A DNA stretch of 64,000 nt from Symsagittifera roscoffensis. Taxonomy: Eukaryota > Xenacoelomorpha > Acoela > Convolutidae. The position numbers and the translations under genes were made by a program. The notes below the pieces were generated by a model. That model worked only from the letters and a program-made list of their open reading frames with translations, ran no database searches and was not told the origin of the DNA. Positions 12,301 to 23,713 of the stretch are shown here, piece by piece; the stretch's first letter is position 1, and every line of letters begins with the position of its first letter. The stretch spans positions 22,794,370-22,858,369 of the forward strand of contig NC_087062.1 of assembly GCF_963678635.1 (NCBI RefSeq). Direction: 5' to 3'.

Positions 12301-12591
12301 GAAGTTTTGTTTTTAGTTCAGAGCTTTGTTAAGTGTCGTAACAAAAGGAAACAATTCATTAAAAAAGCCTAAATTCTAACGATTTTTTTAGAAACAACCT
12401 AAAAAAGCAGTTTTTTTCCGCGAAAGTAGAAATTGGTTCCAGGGCTTGACCAGCTAAATTTGCCTGAAAACATGGCAATTTTTTGTAAAAATATGGAAAA
12501 AAGAGCATTTTTTTAAAATTGATGCATCCAACCACAGCTAAAAATCAGCTGTAAACAACCAAAAACGGATTGTTTTGCAAGAAAAAAGAAA
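9322..12591. repeat. Tandem array, three copies of a 1095-bp unit
   Basis: ATTCAGAGCGCAGGGACCC recurs at 9322, 10417 and 11512, an exact spacing of 1095 bp twice. The third copy stops at about 12591 (about 1080 bp). Copies differ only at scattered bases. Each unit has an internal triplicate of about 22 bp around CGACCTATGTTTTGACTGTG, a TATAAAAG box (9787, 10882, 11977), and ends in a purine tract of AAGAAAAAAG repeats. No significant ORF. Either a recently amplified satellite-like repeat or a tandemly recombined LTR or short non-autonomous element. Confidence 0.92.
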
Positions 12592-13345
12592 TATGTTTGC
12601 GATGGTACTTGAAAGACTTCAGCAACTAAATTTTTCTGGAAACACAAGTTTTTTCACAGCTAAAAATCTGAAAACAAACTAAGACTGATAATCATCAGAA
12701 ATTTTTGAAATTTTTCTATCAGAGATTTTTATTTTGATGATTATTAGTTACTGCTATTTCATTGATTGTTTAAAATTTTTTTGTGCAATTTCATTTTATA
12801 GTTTCAATTGATTTTGTTATAATCATAATTAGTCTAATTTAAATTGTTTTACAATTGAGTTTTGAAACCGAGAGTTCCTAGAACTCTCTTTTTATCAGAA
12901 AATCTTAGAAAATTCTGCAATAAGAAGGCCGAAATTTTTTTTGAAATTAGCCCATAATTTAATTGAAATCTTGCTTGTGCCTAGGCGCGGATTTTTGTAT
13001 TTTTTGAGATTTTTTCCGAGTTTTCATACAAAAATTTGCTGTTGTTTTTTTCTGAATCGATTTCTGATCATAAAAATAGCAGAACAACATCTTTGATTTT
13101 TTCTGATCACAGAAACTAAAGAACAACGTTTCCAATTTTGTTTTGATCAGAGAAGTATCAGAACAAAAATTCTGATTTTATTCTAATCAGAGCATTATCA
13201 TGATCAGAAAATAAGCAGAATAAAAACAGTACTCTAGCAGTACTGATTCAAAATTGTTACAGCACTGCGGTTTTTTCTCTGATTTATCTCTGATCGGAGA
13301 TAAATTGCCACTTGCCAGAATCTGATACAGAACTGTTTTTTTTTC
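12592..13345. repeat. Diverged half-unit and TCTGATCAGA-rich sequence
   Basis: 12592-12690 resembles the inner part of the 1095-bp unit (CAGCTAAATTTGCCTGAAAACA versus CAACTAAATTTTTCTGGAAACA). 13040-13300 is crowded with variants of the palindrome TCTGATCAGA, and AACAGTACTCTAGCAGTACTG is a reverse-complement echo of the unit's CTGTTACAGTACTGTTTTATTCTG. A hairpin ATTTATCTC...GAGATAAAT lies at about 13279-13304. Confidence 0.5.
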
Positions 13346-14036
13346 TATTACGTTTCGGGAGAAGTACTGATTTTCTCTGTGACTTCAATCCGGGGCACCA
13401 TTCGCGGTTAAATTTTCTTTGCTTGGGCCGTTCATCGGAGTTATTTTTCCTGGAGTGAGCTGGCTTGGCCGCCAACGCATTTTCAAACATTCCGATTTCC
13501 AAAGACGGAAATTCTTAACATCAGTCGCTCTTGTGTAAATACAAAAAATTGGTGGTAGCCATAATCTGGTCATAAAACCGCAACCTCGGCCCCGGTGAAC
13601 GAATGAGAAGAAAGTTTGAAATTCAGGAAAAATATATGCTTTGTAATTTGATAAGGACAATTTAGACTAGATGAGGTGAATACAGAACACGCATTAAACT
13701 TTTTGAAACAAATGATAATTCATAAAAGAACAGGGTTGGTGGTTAATACCGTCAGACAATTGAAAAAGGGCTCATTAAACGTTATTTACATTTTGCTGGA
13801 TGATAGAACATTTAAAACTCAAATAATCTGACCAAACATAAATTTTTTAGTTTAATGTTAAACGATATCGTATATGATTTTTTTGGATTGTAGACTAATT
13901 TGATGAGTTTAAGTCAGATTATTTTGAGCTGTTTTCAGAATAGGCTGAAAATCAGAAATATTGTCCAATTTGTCGCATTTTAGCTGACGCTGGTCCGTTT
14001 GGCTTGTCGGCTGCCTGTCTGAAGTATGGATTACCT
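13346..14036. other. 3' flank of the scramblase gene, no feature identified
   Basis: Low-complexity AT-rich sequence downstream of the scramblase stop (minus strand). I did not find a convincing polyadenylation signal close to the stop. Confidence 0.4.
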
Positions 14037-17000
14037 TTAGGAGTTGCGGTTGTTGCTCTCGTTTTCGAAGAACATGAAGTCCTAGAAAAGAGAAGATAAT
14101 CAGTTTTTAAATCAAAACAGGATTCTTTTAACTTGGAAATTCTTTAAATTGAAATGTTGAAGATTGTTTAAAATTATTCGAAGGTAGTTTAGGATTGGCC
14201 CTTTTGACATGATTTGAATTTAACCACAATTATAACGCACAATCAGTAGCTTCAGTTATTTCTCTTTTCTGGCATAAAATTAGTCTCCGTCTGCGCCTAA
14301 ATTTAGGCCTATAAGTACTCAAATTTTGTGTTCACGATTATCCAACCATGTTGTAAGAACGGCGAAAAAAATAATGTGAAGGGACTGAAGCAGAGCAAAA
14401 ATAGTCTCGGGAACAAATTCAGCAAAAAAAAAGATATCAGCCTTTTTAAAATAGTAGTGATTCTGATTGAACGATATTTTTTCGTGCAATTACAAAAAAA
14501 TTGAGCTTGCCAGAATAAAGTCGAAAAGCCACCACTCCCAGTCCAAGTTTTACTCTTTTTTAAATTTAGCCTTTTTTTATAGGTATAAAGACTCTCGTTT
14601 GATTTTTCAAAAATATGAAGATTATTCGATGAAAAAACAGTTTGCTGAAAAATCTCCTGTTTATGGCATACCCTAGTCGATCAAGGGAGGTTATCTTGCA
14701 AGATCTTGCAAGATTCTTGCAAGAGAGGGTTATCTTGCAAGATCTTGCAAGATGGAGGTTATCTTGCAAGATCTTGCAAGATGGAGGTTATCTAGCAAGA
14801 ATCTTGAAAGAATCTTGCAAGATAACCATCCCAAAATTTCTGTCGAAAAACACAAAAAAAAATAACAGAAATTAGGTGTAAGATCAAAAAAATTGTTTCT
14901 AGAACGAGAATCCAAAACTTTAAATAAATGCTTAACGAATAAAATTAGGCAAAAATCATGCGTTAAAAAGTAGTCGCATTATTGTTGTTAATTTATTCAA
15001 TGAGATTAAAAGTATTAACCAATCAAATCTTTATTAAATCAATTAAAAAAAGAAGCTTTCTGGGGGCAACCGCCTAGCGGGTTGTGTGTATGTATGCGTA
15101 GCTAAGATTGCTTCCTTCTTCCACGAACGCTACTTGGTTGTCTTCGCGTGTAAAGCTGTTTTTGCCCAAAAAAATTGTATCTTTAAAGATCTTGCAAAAA
15201 AAAGGTTATCTTTAAAGGAGGTTATCTTGCAAGATCTTGCAAGAATCTTGCAAGATCTTTTAAAGAGATGCATCCTCTTTAAAAGAATCTTGCAAGATTC
15301 TTGCAAGATCTTGCAAGATAACCTCCCTTGATCGACTAGGGTAACCATTAATCGACCCGACCTGGCGCTCCATTTGCGGGCGATCATTTTTATGTGACAT
15401 ATAAATAAAATCAGAGCTACCATTGAATCAAGCACAAAGCACTTATTAGTTCAAGTTCATCGAATCTTTCCATTAGACTATTTTTCCCTCTTTTTCACGA
15501 AATCCCTATTTTTCCATTTTTTAAATATATTTTTGTTATTAGATCTAGATGATTTTAAAACTTTATGTAATTTTATTGCGACATGAAGACGTGTATATGC
15601 AGGCATGTGTACTTACAATCAAGAACACTGCCCCAATCATGATGGCCTTCATCTTGACGTCGAGGTCGAGGGGGAACTGGACTCCGAAGTTGTCTGCGTC
15701 TGTGAAGTACTCCTTGATCAAACCCGAGAACTGCTTCGCAATCTTACCAATCACTTCCCCGTCCGAAGTCTTCACCTGTGGTGCAGAATTATGCTTTTAA
15801 GGGCAAAATAACTTCAAGGTCTAATTTCGTAAGTAATCAAGAAGTTTAAAAAGTTTTGGCTCGGACGACCCTCCAAGAAAAAGTTTGCATAAAAGTTTTT
15901 TTTTTGGCTGGCTCATTTTTTTGTTTTTTGACTTTTTAGCTCATTGAACATGAGCGACACTTCGTCTGACTTTCAACACGGGGGCTATTTTCATGCGCGA
16001 AGGACTTAATGCGCGAAAGTACTCGTGAGCGAATGACCGAAAATAAAATTAGCCGAAAGTCAATTTTTAAAAAGAAGCAATTGCCAATCAATTTAAATGA
16101 ATTAAATGAAGCAATATTTTGCTTCTTTCTTTACGACACCCTTTAAATATAAAATTTGTCCCAATTTTGCGTCGGTCAATGACAATTTGAAAATTTTGCA
16201 TATTTCTGCAGTTTTTATATTCGGCCAATATCAATAATTTAGTCCCTGGAAATAATTACTTTCGTTGCAAATTTTAGATTACTGAAATCTGATTGGCTGA
16301 TTTGTTTTTTCGCGCATTCGGTCCTTCACGCATGAGGGATTCCATCTTTCAACACCGCTCTTAAAAACCTAGTTTTACTCGATTTGGAACAGAATCAAGT
16401 TGATCAAAATTGTATTTGGCGTTCCTCATGCTTGAAAGACCGAGTGCTTGAAATTAATTTTAGCTTACCTTCAGCCAATCAGAATCGAGTATTCAAAATC
16501 TCAAAGTAAACTCTAAGTAAAATTTCACAGTAAGAAAACAAATCCAGGCCATTAGTGTTAATATTGACCGATTAGATAATAAGCAGATGAGTTTTCAAGA
16601 CTGAAAAATTCTTATGATTTTGACCGCATCAATCTTGATGATTATCTGAAGAGTACTGCGGTTGTAACCCGCAATTTGTAATATTTTTGATTATTTTCCT
16701 CTTATTTGATACATTTTTTGTTAATATTGACTTCGATTTTGTGAGAAAGGCAATTAGCCAATGAAAACGCTTAGCGATTTTGATTGGTTGAAATTTTTCA
16801 AGCATTCGGTCCTTCAAGCATGAGAACCCTCCCCAAAATTGAACAATGAAACACGAATACTAAAAAGTGCCAAATAATATCGATAACATCAGAAACATTA
16901 GCCAACTGGCAGTTGAAAAAAGAATAGTTAAAAAATAAAATTTTTAAAAAACTTCCAATTTTCAATTTTTAAAGAAAAAACATATGCCATCAAAGTTTTT

Positions 17001-20000
17001 TGATTTTCAAGAACAATTTATGACTGGTATTTTTTTCATAAAGTTCACCCATTTTGAAAAAAACTGGGTCAATAGCTAATTTTTATTCCCGTTGGAAAAT
17101 CTGAACATTAAAATCCTTTATCCTTTTTTGAAACTAAAAATCGAGCGTACACCGTTTTTAAGACTTTTTCCTGAAAAAAAAATAACACAAAAGATCACTA
17201 AGACCTACGTAAGAGTCTTCACTGCGTTCATGACGAATATCTGTGTATCTTCCAAAGCAAAAAAAACAGCACATTGAGTTATGATTCCCAATTGATTGGG
17301 TAATAGTGACTTCACCTGGAACTCTTGTTCGCAACACCACGCGCCCTGGCACACACAACAGGGGCCGTCCACAGACAACACTTTCTGCCCATCTGCATCC
17401 CGGATGGAGAACTTGGGTGCCCAGGGACTACACCTGCAACACAGAGCAAAAAAGTCAGAATCGGTGTTTTCCTCATGACGTAACGACGGAGACTTTAACC
17501 AGCCAATCAGAATCCAGTATTGGAAAATCTAAAATAAAAAGGTGGCAATGCAGTCAGAGGTTTGAAAAACGAAAATATTTTATTGGCTAGAAACTCATGG
17601 ACGCGCAAGTTTTGTTAGCAGCGTTGGTCAATACCCATAACTCTGAACATTTATAGTAATCAAAACAAAAACAAATTAGTGCACCTGGTTGGCTGGTTGA
17701 ATAACTGATTGAATACCTGGTTGTATACCTGATTGTATACCTGGTTGCTTACTTGATTGCCTCAATTAAGGGTGCAAATTTTTGCCAAAATGTCCTCCTT
17801 TTGTACTAGCTTACGACATCCACGAGTGGCTGACCCACCCACCCTTTGGCAGCAATCAACACTGATTTTTTTGACAGGAATTAATTCATTGTTGATGGCA
17901 AGCATTGAGGTCGTAATTAGGTAAAGATTTTATCGAGGAGTTTAAAAATTACCGAGACAAAAATCTTGTTTAAAATTAGCTCTCTTTTTGCCCCACCTGC
18001 GAATTTTTACTAGTAGACGGTGTTTTCACTTTGTCCGATCATATTGTTGTGATCTGATTTTATGTTCACGAAATTTAACGGTCAAAACAGGTCTTGTCTG
18101 ACCTTTTATCGTGTACTTTAGTGTTGTCATTAGATTGCTTCTTATCATGGCGCAGTCGGTAATATGCAAACCTTAGCGGGTAAACTTCAACGCGGGTACA
18201 GGGGTTGACAAAAAAGCCTATCAAAAAACTTCATACTATGAAAAAAGTGCTTATCATACTATTTCATACTATTTCAAAGACTAAAAAAATATTCAGAAAT
18301 TAGCATGATAAACATTTTTTCAAACAACGGCATTTTATAAAAAGCTTTAAAATTGTATTATATGCCTTTTCCGTAGAAAAAGTACAAGTTTGAGATGATA
18401 AACTTTTTGTCCCCTTTTTGGTTGCAGATTTTGTTTGTCCTCGAATATACAACGAACAAAAAAAATGCAAAATTCGACTTTTTGTGTCTCTAACATACAC
18501 CAGGTTCAGTTTTTTCAGAAAAAAATCAAAAATCAAAGCAAGTGATTTTTTAGATACACCTTGTTTTTGTGTTCATATGCTAAGATAAAAAATAATTTTT
18601 CGAAATTAGGCTAATTTCTCAACACCGAAATTTGCACAGTGAAATTGTTTTAGCCATATACAAAAAAATAAGTTTCTGGTATACAGCTCTGTGTGAAATT
18701 TTCAACATTAACTGCATGGCTAAAAGCACCAGACGCAGTTTATTTGCGTAATAACTGCCAGTTACACTATCTATTTTCTTATGACAGATAATGCTCATTT
18801 AGTTTGTTTCGGATGAAACACAGAATTAAAACACTAAAAAATTTTGTATTTTCATTTAAAGGAAAAAAATTATTTGTCATACGCTTTCATATTATGGAAA
18901 AAGTGCTTAACATACAATTTCATAGTATGGAAAAATGTTTATCATACAATTTCATTTTACAAAAATTTTTTGCTACTTTCATAAAACGTTTATAAGAAGA
19001 AGTATGGTAAAAAGTTTCTAAAACAATTCCAAAATTTTAAATTAGCTAACAAGCTTTTTGCCATGTATTTGTTAACAAAGATTTTATGAAAACAGCAAAA
19101 ACTTTTTTGTAAAATGAAATTGTATGATAAGCATTTCTTTCATACTATAAAATTGTATGCTAAGCAGTATTTCCATTATGATAATATAATTTTTTAGTGT
19201 TTTAATTCTGTGTTTCATCCGAAAAAAACTAAGCAAGCGTTTTCTGTCATAAGAAAACCAATAGTGTAACTGGCAGCTACCACGCAGATAAACTGCATTT
19301 GAGGCTATTTGCCATGCAGTTAATGTTGAAATTTTCACACAGAGCTATATACCATAAACGAAATTTTTTGTATATGGCTAGAACAATTTCACTTTGTAAA
19401 TATCGGTGGTTGAGAAATTAACCTTTTTTCAGGAATTTATTTTTATCTTAGCATATGAACACAAATACAAGGTGTATCTAAAAAATCACTTGCTTGTGAT
19501 TTTAGGACTATTTTCTGAAAAAACTGAACTCGGTCTATGTTAGAGACATAAAAAAAAAACAAATTTTTTCTAAAATGTGCATTCGGGGACAGAAAAAGCT
19601 TTCAACCAAAAAAAAGATAGATGTATTTTACCTCAAACTTATATTTTTACAAAAGAAAAGGCATATCAAGAAATTTTATTGGTTTTGTTTGAGTTGTAAA
19701 CCAAGTTAAGATAATTTCGAAAAAACTTACTATTGAAAAAATGCTTTTCATACAACTTTCTTTCATGAGTGATGTTTGATAAGCCTTTTTTGCATAGACT
19801 CTTTAAATGAAATGATAAGATAGGTGTTTTATTTGTATAAACGTCAATCCGTGTATACAATTGTTTTTAGTAAAGAAACATGTTAGAGCATAGAAGCATT
19901 CTTTACTTGTAAGTTGTGATCATATAAAAGATCTAAGAGATTAAAAGACGTCTCTAGTTTCTATTTCAGAGATATCAGTATATGACGCTCAGTGTAGACC

Positions 20001-20928
20001 AGGTAATTCATTAAATAAAAAAAAGATATAAGCTATTCCTACGGAAGAAGACGAAACGTTAAATCTTTTGATTAAGGCATTCCAAAGGAAAATGGAATAA
20101 AAAAATTGCAATCATAGTGCGTAATTCCATCAATACATTTACAGACATAAATTCACCTTGCCAATTGGACATGATAATTTTAGCTGGCTTCATTTGTTGG
20201 CCCTACATTTTCCGCCAAATCTTGTGGTAAATTGAACATAATTCACAAAAACGGGCAAATACTCGAACTGTTTTCACTCAGAATTTTCCTACCTAAACAA
20301 AGAAAGTGATCTTGTTTTGGGCAAGACTATTGGAAGTATTTTGGGGGACTAAACGTTTCATTATTTTTTGTATAGGCCATTTTTCAAAATATCTGTCAGG
20401 AAAAAAAACGACGAATACTTCCACAATGATTGTTTTAAAGAACTCATAAAGATAATGTAACCTTGAATAAAATCATTGACTATTTTAAAACAATAATTTA
20501 ATTCAAGTTAACATTTATCTTTATGGGTTTTCTGAAACAATCAGGATCGACAATCAGGAGCTTCTCGTTTACTAGCCAAGAACCCAATTTTTTTGCGGCT
20601 CAAGTAATGTCAAAATAATGTTTTGTAGATAGGTGATCATAGATCCAATGGATCAGGGGAAAAACTGGTAAAAAAATCTTTGGTCGAGACGGTCGAAATA
20701 TAAAGTGAGCACCTCGACCCGGGTTGCACCGAAAGGTGATGTTCTGTCTGGTTGAGCGAGGCGATAGAATATCCGTCAATATTTTTATTCTACTCACTCC
20801 TGTCGGACGTATCCAATGAGCTGTCCAGGGGGAGACTCTACGCTGACCTCGTAGGCACAACATGCGCAGCCCGCCAGCCAGGAGAAACCAGCACAGCACT
20901 TGAAGTCACGCTGCACTTTGATCACCTC
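14037..20928 (-). CDS. Phospholipid scramblase (PLSCR family), C-terminal four exons
   Basis: Seen: exons on the minus strand at 20928-20798, 17433-17316, 15775-15617 and 14081-14037 (stop TAA 14039-14037). All junctions are GT-AG and phases agree (2/1, 0, 0). They join to a 150-residue C-terminal part: [11 protein letters not shown], a cysteine-rich block, [73 protein letters not shown] and FLIDFMFFEN. Known: scramblases are membrane-associated beta-barrel proteins with a Ca2+-binding DADxFGxxFPLDLD segment next to a C-terminal helix; they are linked to Ca2+-dependent lipid scrambling. Both segments are present. The N-terminal half (proline-rich region and first barrel strands) was not found; it should lie above 20928, possibly in the gap at 23852-24051. 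Introns contain three MITEs and a foldback repeat. Confidence 0.9.
14671..15341. mobile_element. Tc1/mariner-like MITE with TCTTGCAAGA subterminal arrays
   Basis: TA at 14669-14670 and 15342-15343 flank perfect terminal inverted repeats starting CCCTAGTCGATCAAGGGAGG and extending about 44 bp without mismatch. Both ends carry tandem GGTTATCTTGCAAGATC blocks built from the palindrome TCTTGCAAGA. The 330-bp interior encodes no transposase. TA target duplication and CCC ends suggest a Tc1/mariner/pogo-type transposase acting in trans. It lies in the last scramblase intron. Confidence 0.85.
15991..16335. mobile_element. MITE with TCATGCGCGAAGGAC inverted ends
   Basis: Left end TCATGCGCGAAGGACTTAAT and right end the near reverse complement, ending GGTCCTTCACGCATGA. 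Inverted repeats are about 25-28 bp with a few mismatches. No coding capacity. Located in the scramblase intron between 15776 and 17315; same family as the copy at 16426. Confidence 0.75.
16426..16823. mobile_element. MITE with TCATGCTTGAAAGACCGA inverted ends
   Basis: Left TCATGCTTGAAAGACCGAGT and right ACTCGGT-like ATTCGGTCCTTCAAGCATGA form about 30-bp terminal inverted repeats. The interior contains sequence CAGCCAATCAGAATC..GTATT that is seen again near 17495 and, in part, 33525. No ORF. Confidence 0.75.
18210..19805. repeat. Large foldback (imperfect palindrome), arms about 0.75 kb
   Basis: 18480-18850 and 19190-19560 are inverted copies: for example TGAAACACAGAATTAAAAC at 18814 versus GTTTTAATTCTGTGTTTCA at 19199, and CAAGTGATTTTTTAGATACA versus TGTATCTAAAAAATCACTTG. 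Homology continues outward to about 18210 and 19805 and inward to about 18990 and 19085. Motifs of the type GCTTATCATACAATTTCATA recur near both ends and near the centre. No transposase ORF. It sits in the scramblase intron 17434-20797. Confidence 0.85.
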
Positions 20929-22600
20929 CTAAAATTGTCACACACGTTTACTTTTTTGGCATGCAGCGACATATCGTCAAGCATGACAATTAGCACTAAT
21001 TCGAAAGATATTCAAGCATCAATAAGAGCTTTTTAGTTTTATGGATGTTAACATCAGTTCTCAAATAGCTGTGTTTCATTACTTGTGCTTCAATCGCTGT
21101 GTGAGGGGGGGGGGCGGTTTTTCGAAAAAAAACAACTGAAGATTTTGTCGATTTTTTTTAGGCCGACCAATTTGATTTTCCGAGCTCACCGAGAAAACTC
21201 TGAAGAACCTATTTTGTCAAAAAAATATATATGCGCCGCAGGCAAATTTTTTGAAAAAAAAAAACAGGTTAAAAATGACATTAAAACGGGTTACAAAAAT
21301 ATGACCGAAAAATTGCGTTTTTTTCCGCGCGCGCTCCCCCTCAAACTCAATTATATTGGAGCCAAAGGCGCTTTTACTTATATTGCCACCAAAGGCCCCT
21401 TAAGAAAGTTTTTGATGTTGGCTGGCATCTGCTCCCAAGCCCTTCCCGCAGTTTCAAGAAATGCAATTTTAGTTAATATCCTGGAGTACAAATAATGGAT
21501 AAGCCCGTTTCTTCTCGTTTCAGCCCTTAAACTAGTAACTTAAAACTTACAGCGCCTTCTCTGATTTAACAATTATTTGGAGCAAATAAGTGGGCAACAA
21601 ACTGTAGCTGGGATCTATAATGGCAAAGAATTAGTATTTTCAATTCAGCTTTCATTTTTATTCAGTGAAACCTTTTCAGTCTTTGATTTGGTAGCTCAAC
21701 AAGACTGCTCGTGTATAAGGGCAAAATTCTGGAAGTTTCGACTGCCTCTTAACTGGTCTCGTTTCAAGTAGTTTTGGTATTTTTTCAAATAAAAATTTAT
21801 AAGTTTTGGACCGCCAATAAGAAAGATTAATTCTAAATTTTGAAATGTATACGGAATTATAATGGCTAATTTAGTTTGCCTAAATTCGATTTAAAACTCT
21901 TACGAGTGCGCAACAAATCGCCCGCAAAAGAAATTTGCGTATTGAAACCAAAAGTTTGCGAGTTTGAAAAAAAAATTGAAGGCTTTGGAATGAAAATTTA
22001 GCATGAAGTTCCATTTTTCTAATTTTCATTTTTCTGAATTGAAATACTATAACTATAATTTATGAGAAATAATTTTTTCTAATTTCAAACACCATGTTGA
22101 CACAGCGTCAATTTCAAAAAACTAATACCCTGCCCTGCAACACCTAATTAATGGTTTTCATACATCAACAAAATTGATAATGATTTTTTTTTGGAAGTTT
22201 TGAGCAATTTTGTTAGAGAAAGTAAGCTGCATTTGTTATTATCTTTTGAACAAAATTGATCTTTGCTATCTTAGCTAAATCTCGGTGAAATTTTAGGGGT
22301 ATAAATAACTTGATTAAATATAGCCAACAGACAGGTGGTGATTGCAAAGAAGTTGAAAAAAGTATGAACTGTTTGAATGAAAAAATTCAAAAACTTGAAC
22401 TGTAAGGAAAAAAACATTTGGCCGCAAAACTCTTTGAATTTCAAGAAATATTTAAAATCAAATTATAATTAGGAACCATATTCATTTTAGTAATTCGGGA
22501 GCGCAATTTGCCTTCTTCTTTAAATTATTCAAGTCATACCACAAGTTATCAAGTTTTTTGTGAACAAAATTTGAAGACTTTTTCATAAAAAAATCAATTC
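20929..22600. other. Intergenic or intronic AT-rich sequence with one hAT-MITE relic
   Basis: Apart from the MITE relic at about 21102-21425, nothing recognisable. Upstream exons of the minus-strand scramblase gene would be expected from here on but none was seen. Confidence 0.4.
21102..21425 (-). repeat. hAT-related MITE relic, inverted orientation
   Basis: Shares with the copy at 30706 the blocks GGCGCCTTTGGCNCCAATATA-like, GAGCGCGCGC, and the AAATTTTGCC(T)GCGGCGC segment, in reverse complement. The long frame across it is a translation of the repeat. Terminal repeats and target duplication are not preserved. Confidence 0.6.
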
Positions 22601-22843
22601 GATCTACGCAGGGGCGGATTTAAGGGGGGGGGGGGGCCGACGCCCCCCCCCCCTTCAGGAATTTGACCGTAACAATTACCAAAGGGTCCCCCCTTTGAAC
22701 AATTTACTTAATTTTTTTCAAAGGGCGCCTTTGGCGCCGGTGTCTTTGGCCTTTATATCAAAGAAAAATTTTTGAGGTGTGAAAATTCAAGGTGCGAAAG
22801 TGCATCTTTTTTGAGGCCTCAAATTGGACTCATTTTTTGACTC

Positions 22844-22884
22844 GAGGCAGGTACCTGCTAACAGGTACCTGTCAACCTGCCTCA
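22844..22884. promoter_or_regulatory. Palindromic cluster upstream of the hAT ORF
   Basis: GAGGCAGGTACCTG, then CAGGTACCTG, then CCTGCCTC: nested inverted repeats around two CAGGTACCTG palindromes, 110-150 bp upstream of the start codon and just before the TATA-like sequence. Could be a subterminal transposase-binding or promoter element; function is inferred. Confidence 0.4.
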
Positions 22885-22996
22885 TTCGCAGTATTTATAC
22901 CCCGTTCAAAACTACCTAGCTCATTCTAAAATCTTCTTCGCTGGACTTCACACTGCACTCTGGATTGGACCCTGGACTTCAACTTCAACCTTCCAG

Positions 22997-23713
22997 ATGT
23001 CAAAGCGGACTGCTCCCAAGGACTCCAAGGCTTCTGGCTTCAAGACGCTCAAGGCTTTCTTCACCAGTAGACCCAAGAAGTCACCACCTTCATCCACTGC
23101 AACCACTCCTGAGCCTGACAACCCTGGATCATCCACTACTGAGACGCCTGGACCTCCTGTAGCATCATCGGCTTATGATCACTTCAGACAGACCGTTTAC
23201 TTGCCCTTTCTTGACTTTGTCCTGATGGATCTCAAGAAACGCTTCGTTGGAGCAGCTTCTTCTTGTGCCCAAGTGTGCAAGCTGCTACCCCGTTGGATAA
23301 GTGAGAAGGATGCAAAGGAGGAAGAATTTGATGATCTGGTCCAGTTATACGAAGGAATACTTCCAGATGGTGACTTCCCCAGCGAGTTCGAAGTTTGGAA
23401 AAACATGTGGCGCTTCCCCCTGTACACCGATACCCCAGAAACCTTTACAGCTGCACTCAGAGTGTGTCACAAAGCCACAATGTCAGTAATTTTTACTTTG
23501 CTCCAGATTGGTGCTACCCTCCCAGTGACGGTATGCACTGCTGAGCGCTCTTTTTCGAGCATGAAACTACTAAAAAGTTACCTCCGCTCCAACATGAAGG
23601 AGGACCGACTCTCAAATTTGGCGCTAATTTACATTCACAAAGATGTAGAAATCAATGTCGAAGAGGTCATCGACAGATTTGCCGCAAAAAATCGAAGACT
23701 CAATTTTGTTTAA
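22997..23713 (+). CDS. Truncated hAT transposase, dimerisation domain only
   Basis: 238 codons, uninterrupted. Residues 1-57 are Ser/Thr/Pro/Lys-rich without a BED zinc finger. Then AYDHFRQTVYLPFLDFVLMD, similar to the region that follows the catalytic core in hAT transposases, and at the C-terminus ATLPVTVCTAERSFSSMKLL, YLRSNMKEDRLSNLALIYIH, the hAT family C-terminal dimerisation region. Full hAT transposases have 500-700 residues; the BED domain and most of the RNase-H-like catalytic core are absent. The ORF starts 23 bases downstream of the cap-proximal CT-rich leader and ends with its own AATAAA. Likely an internal-deletion derivative that could still make a protein able to dimerise with full-length transposase; that role is inferred. 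Confidence 0.85.
   Translation: MSKRTAPKDSKASGFKTLKAFFTSRPKKSPPSSTATTPEPDNPGSSTTETPGPPVASSAYDHFRQTVYLPFLDFVLMDLKKRFVGAASSCAQVCKLLPRWISEKDAKEEEFDDLVQLYEGILPDGDFPSEFEVWKNMWRFPLYTDTPETFTAALRVCHKATMSVIFTLLQIGATLPVTVCTAERSFSSMKLLKSYLRSNMKEDRLSNLALIYIHKDVEINVEEVIDRFAAKNRRLNFV

Noticed and set aside
9322-12591. CRISPR-like or gene-cluster interpretation of the repeated units
   Set aside because: Units are 1095 bp and contiguous, with no spacers and no ORFs.
13975-14081. Alternative minus-strand frame [20 protein letters not shown] as a terminal exon
   Set aside because: The other frame of the same exon gives [14 protein letters not shown]-stop, which continues scramblase exactly; the longer frame is a shadow.
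21085-21495. 136-codon frame as a gene
   Set aside because: It runs across a hAT-MITE relic; the residues are translations of repeat blocks shared with other copies.
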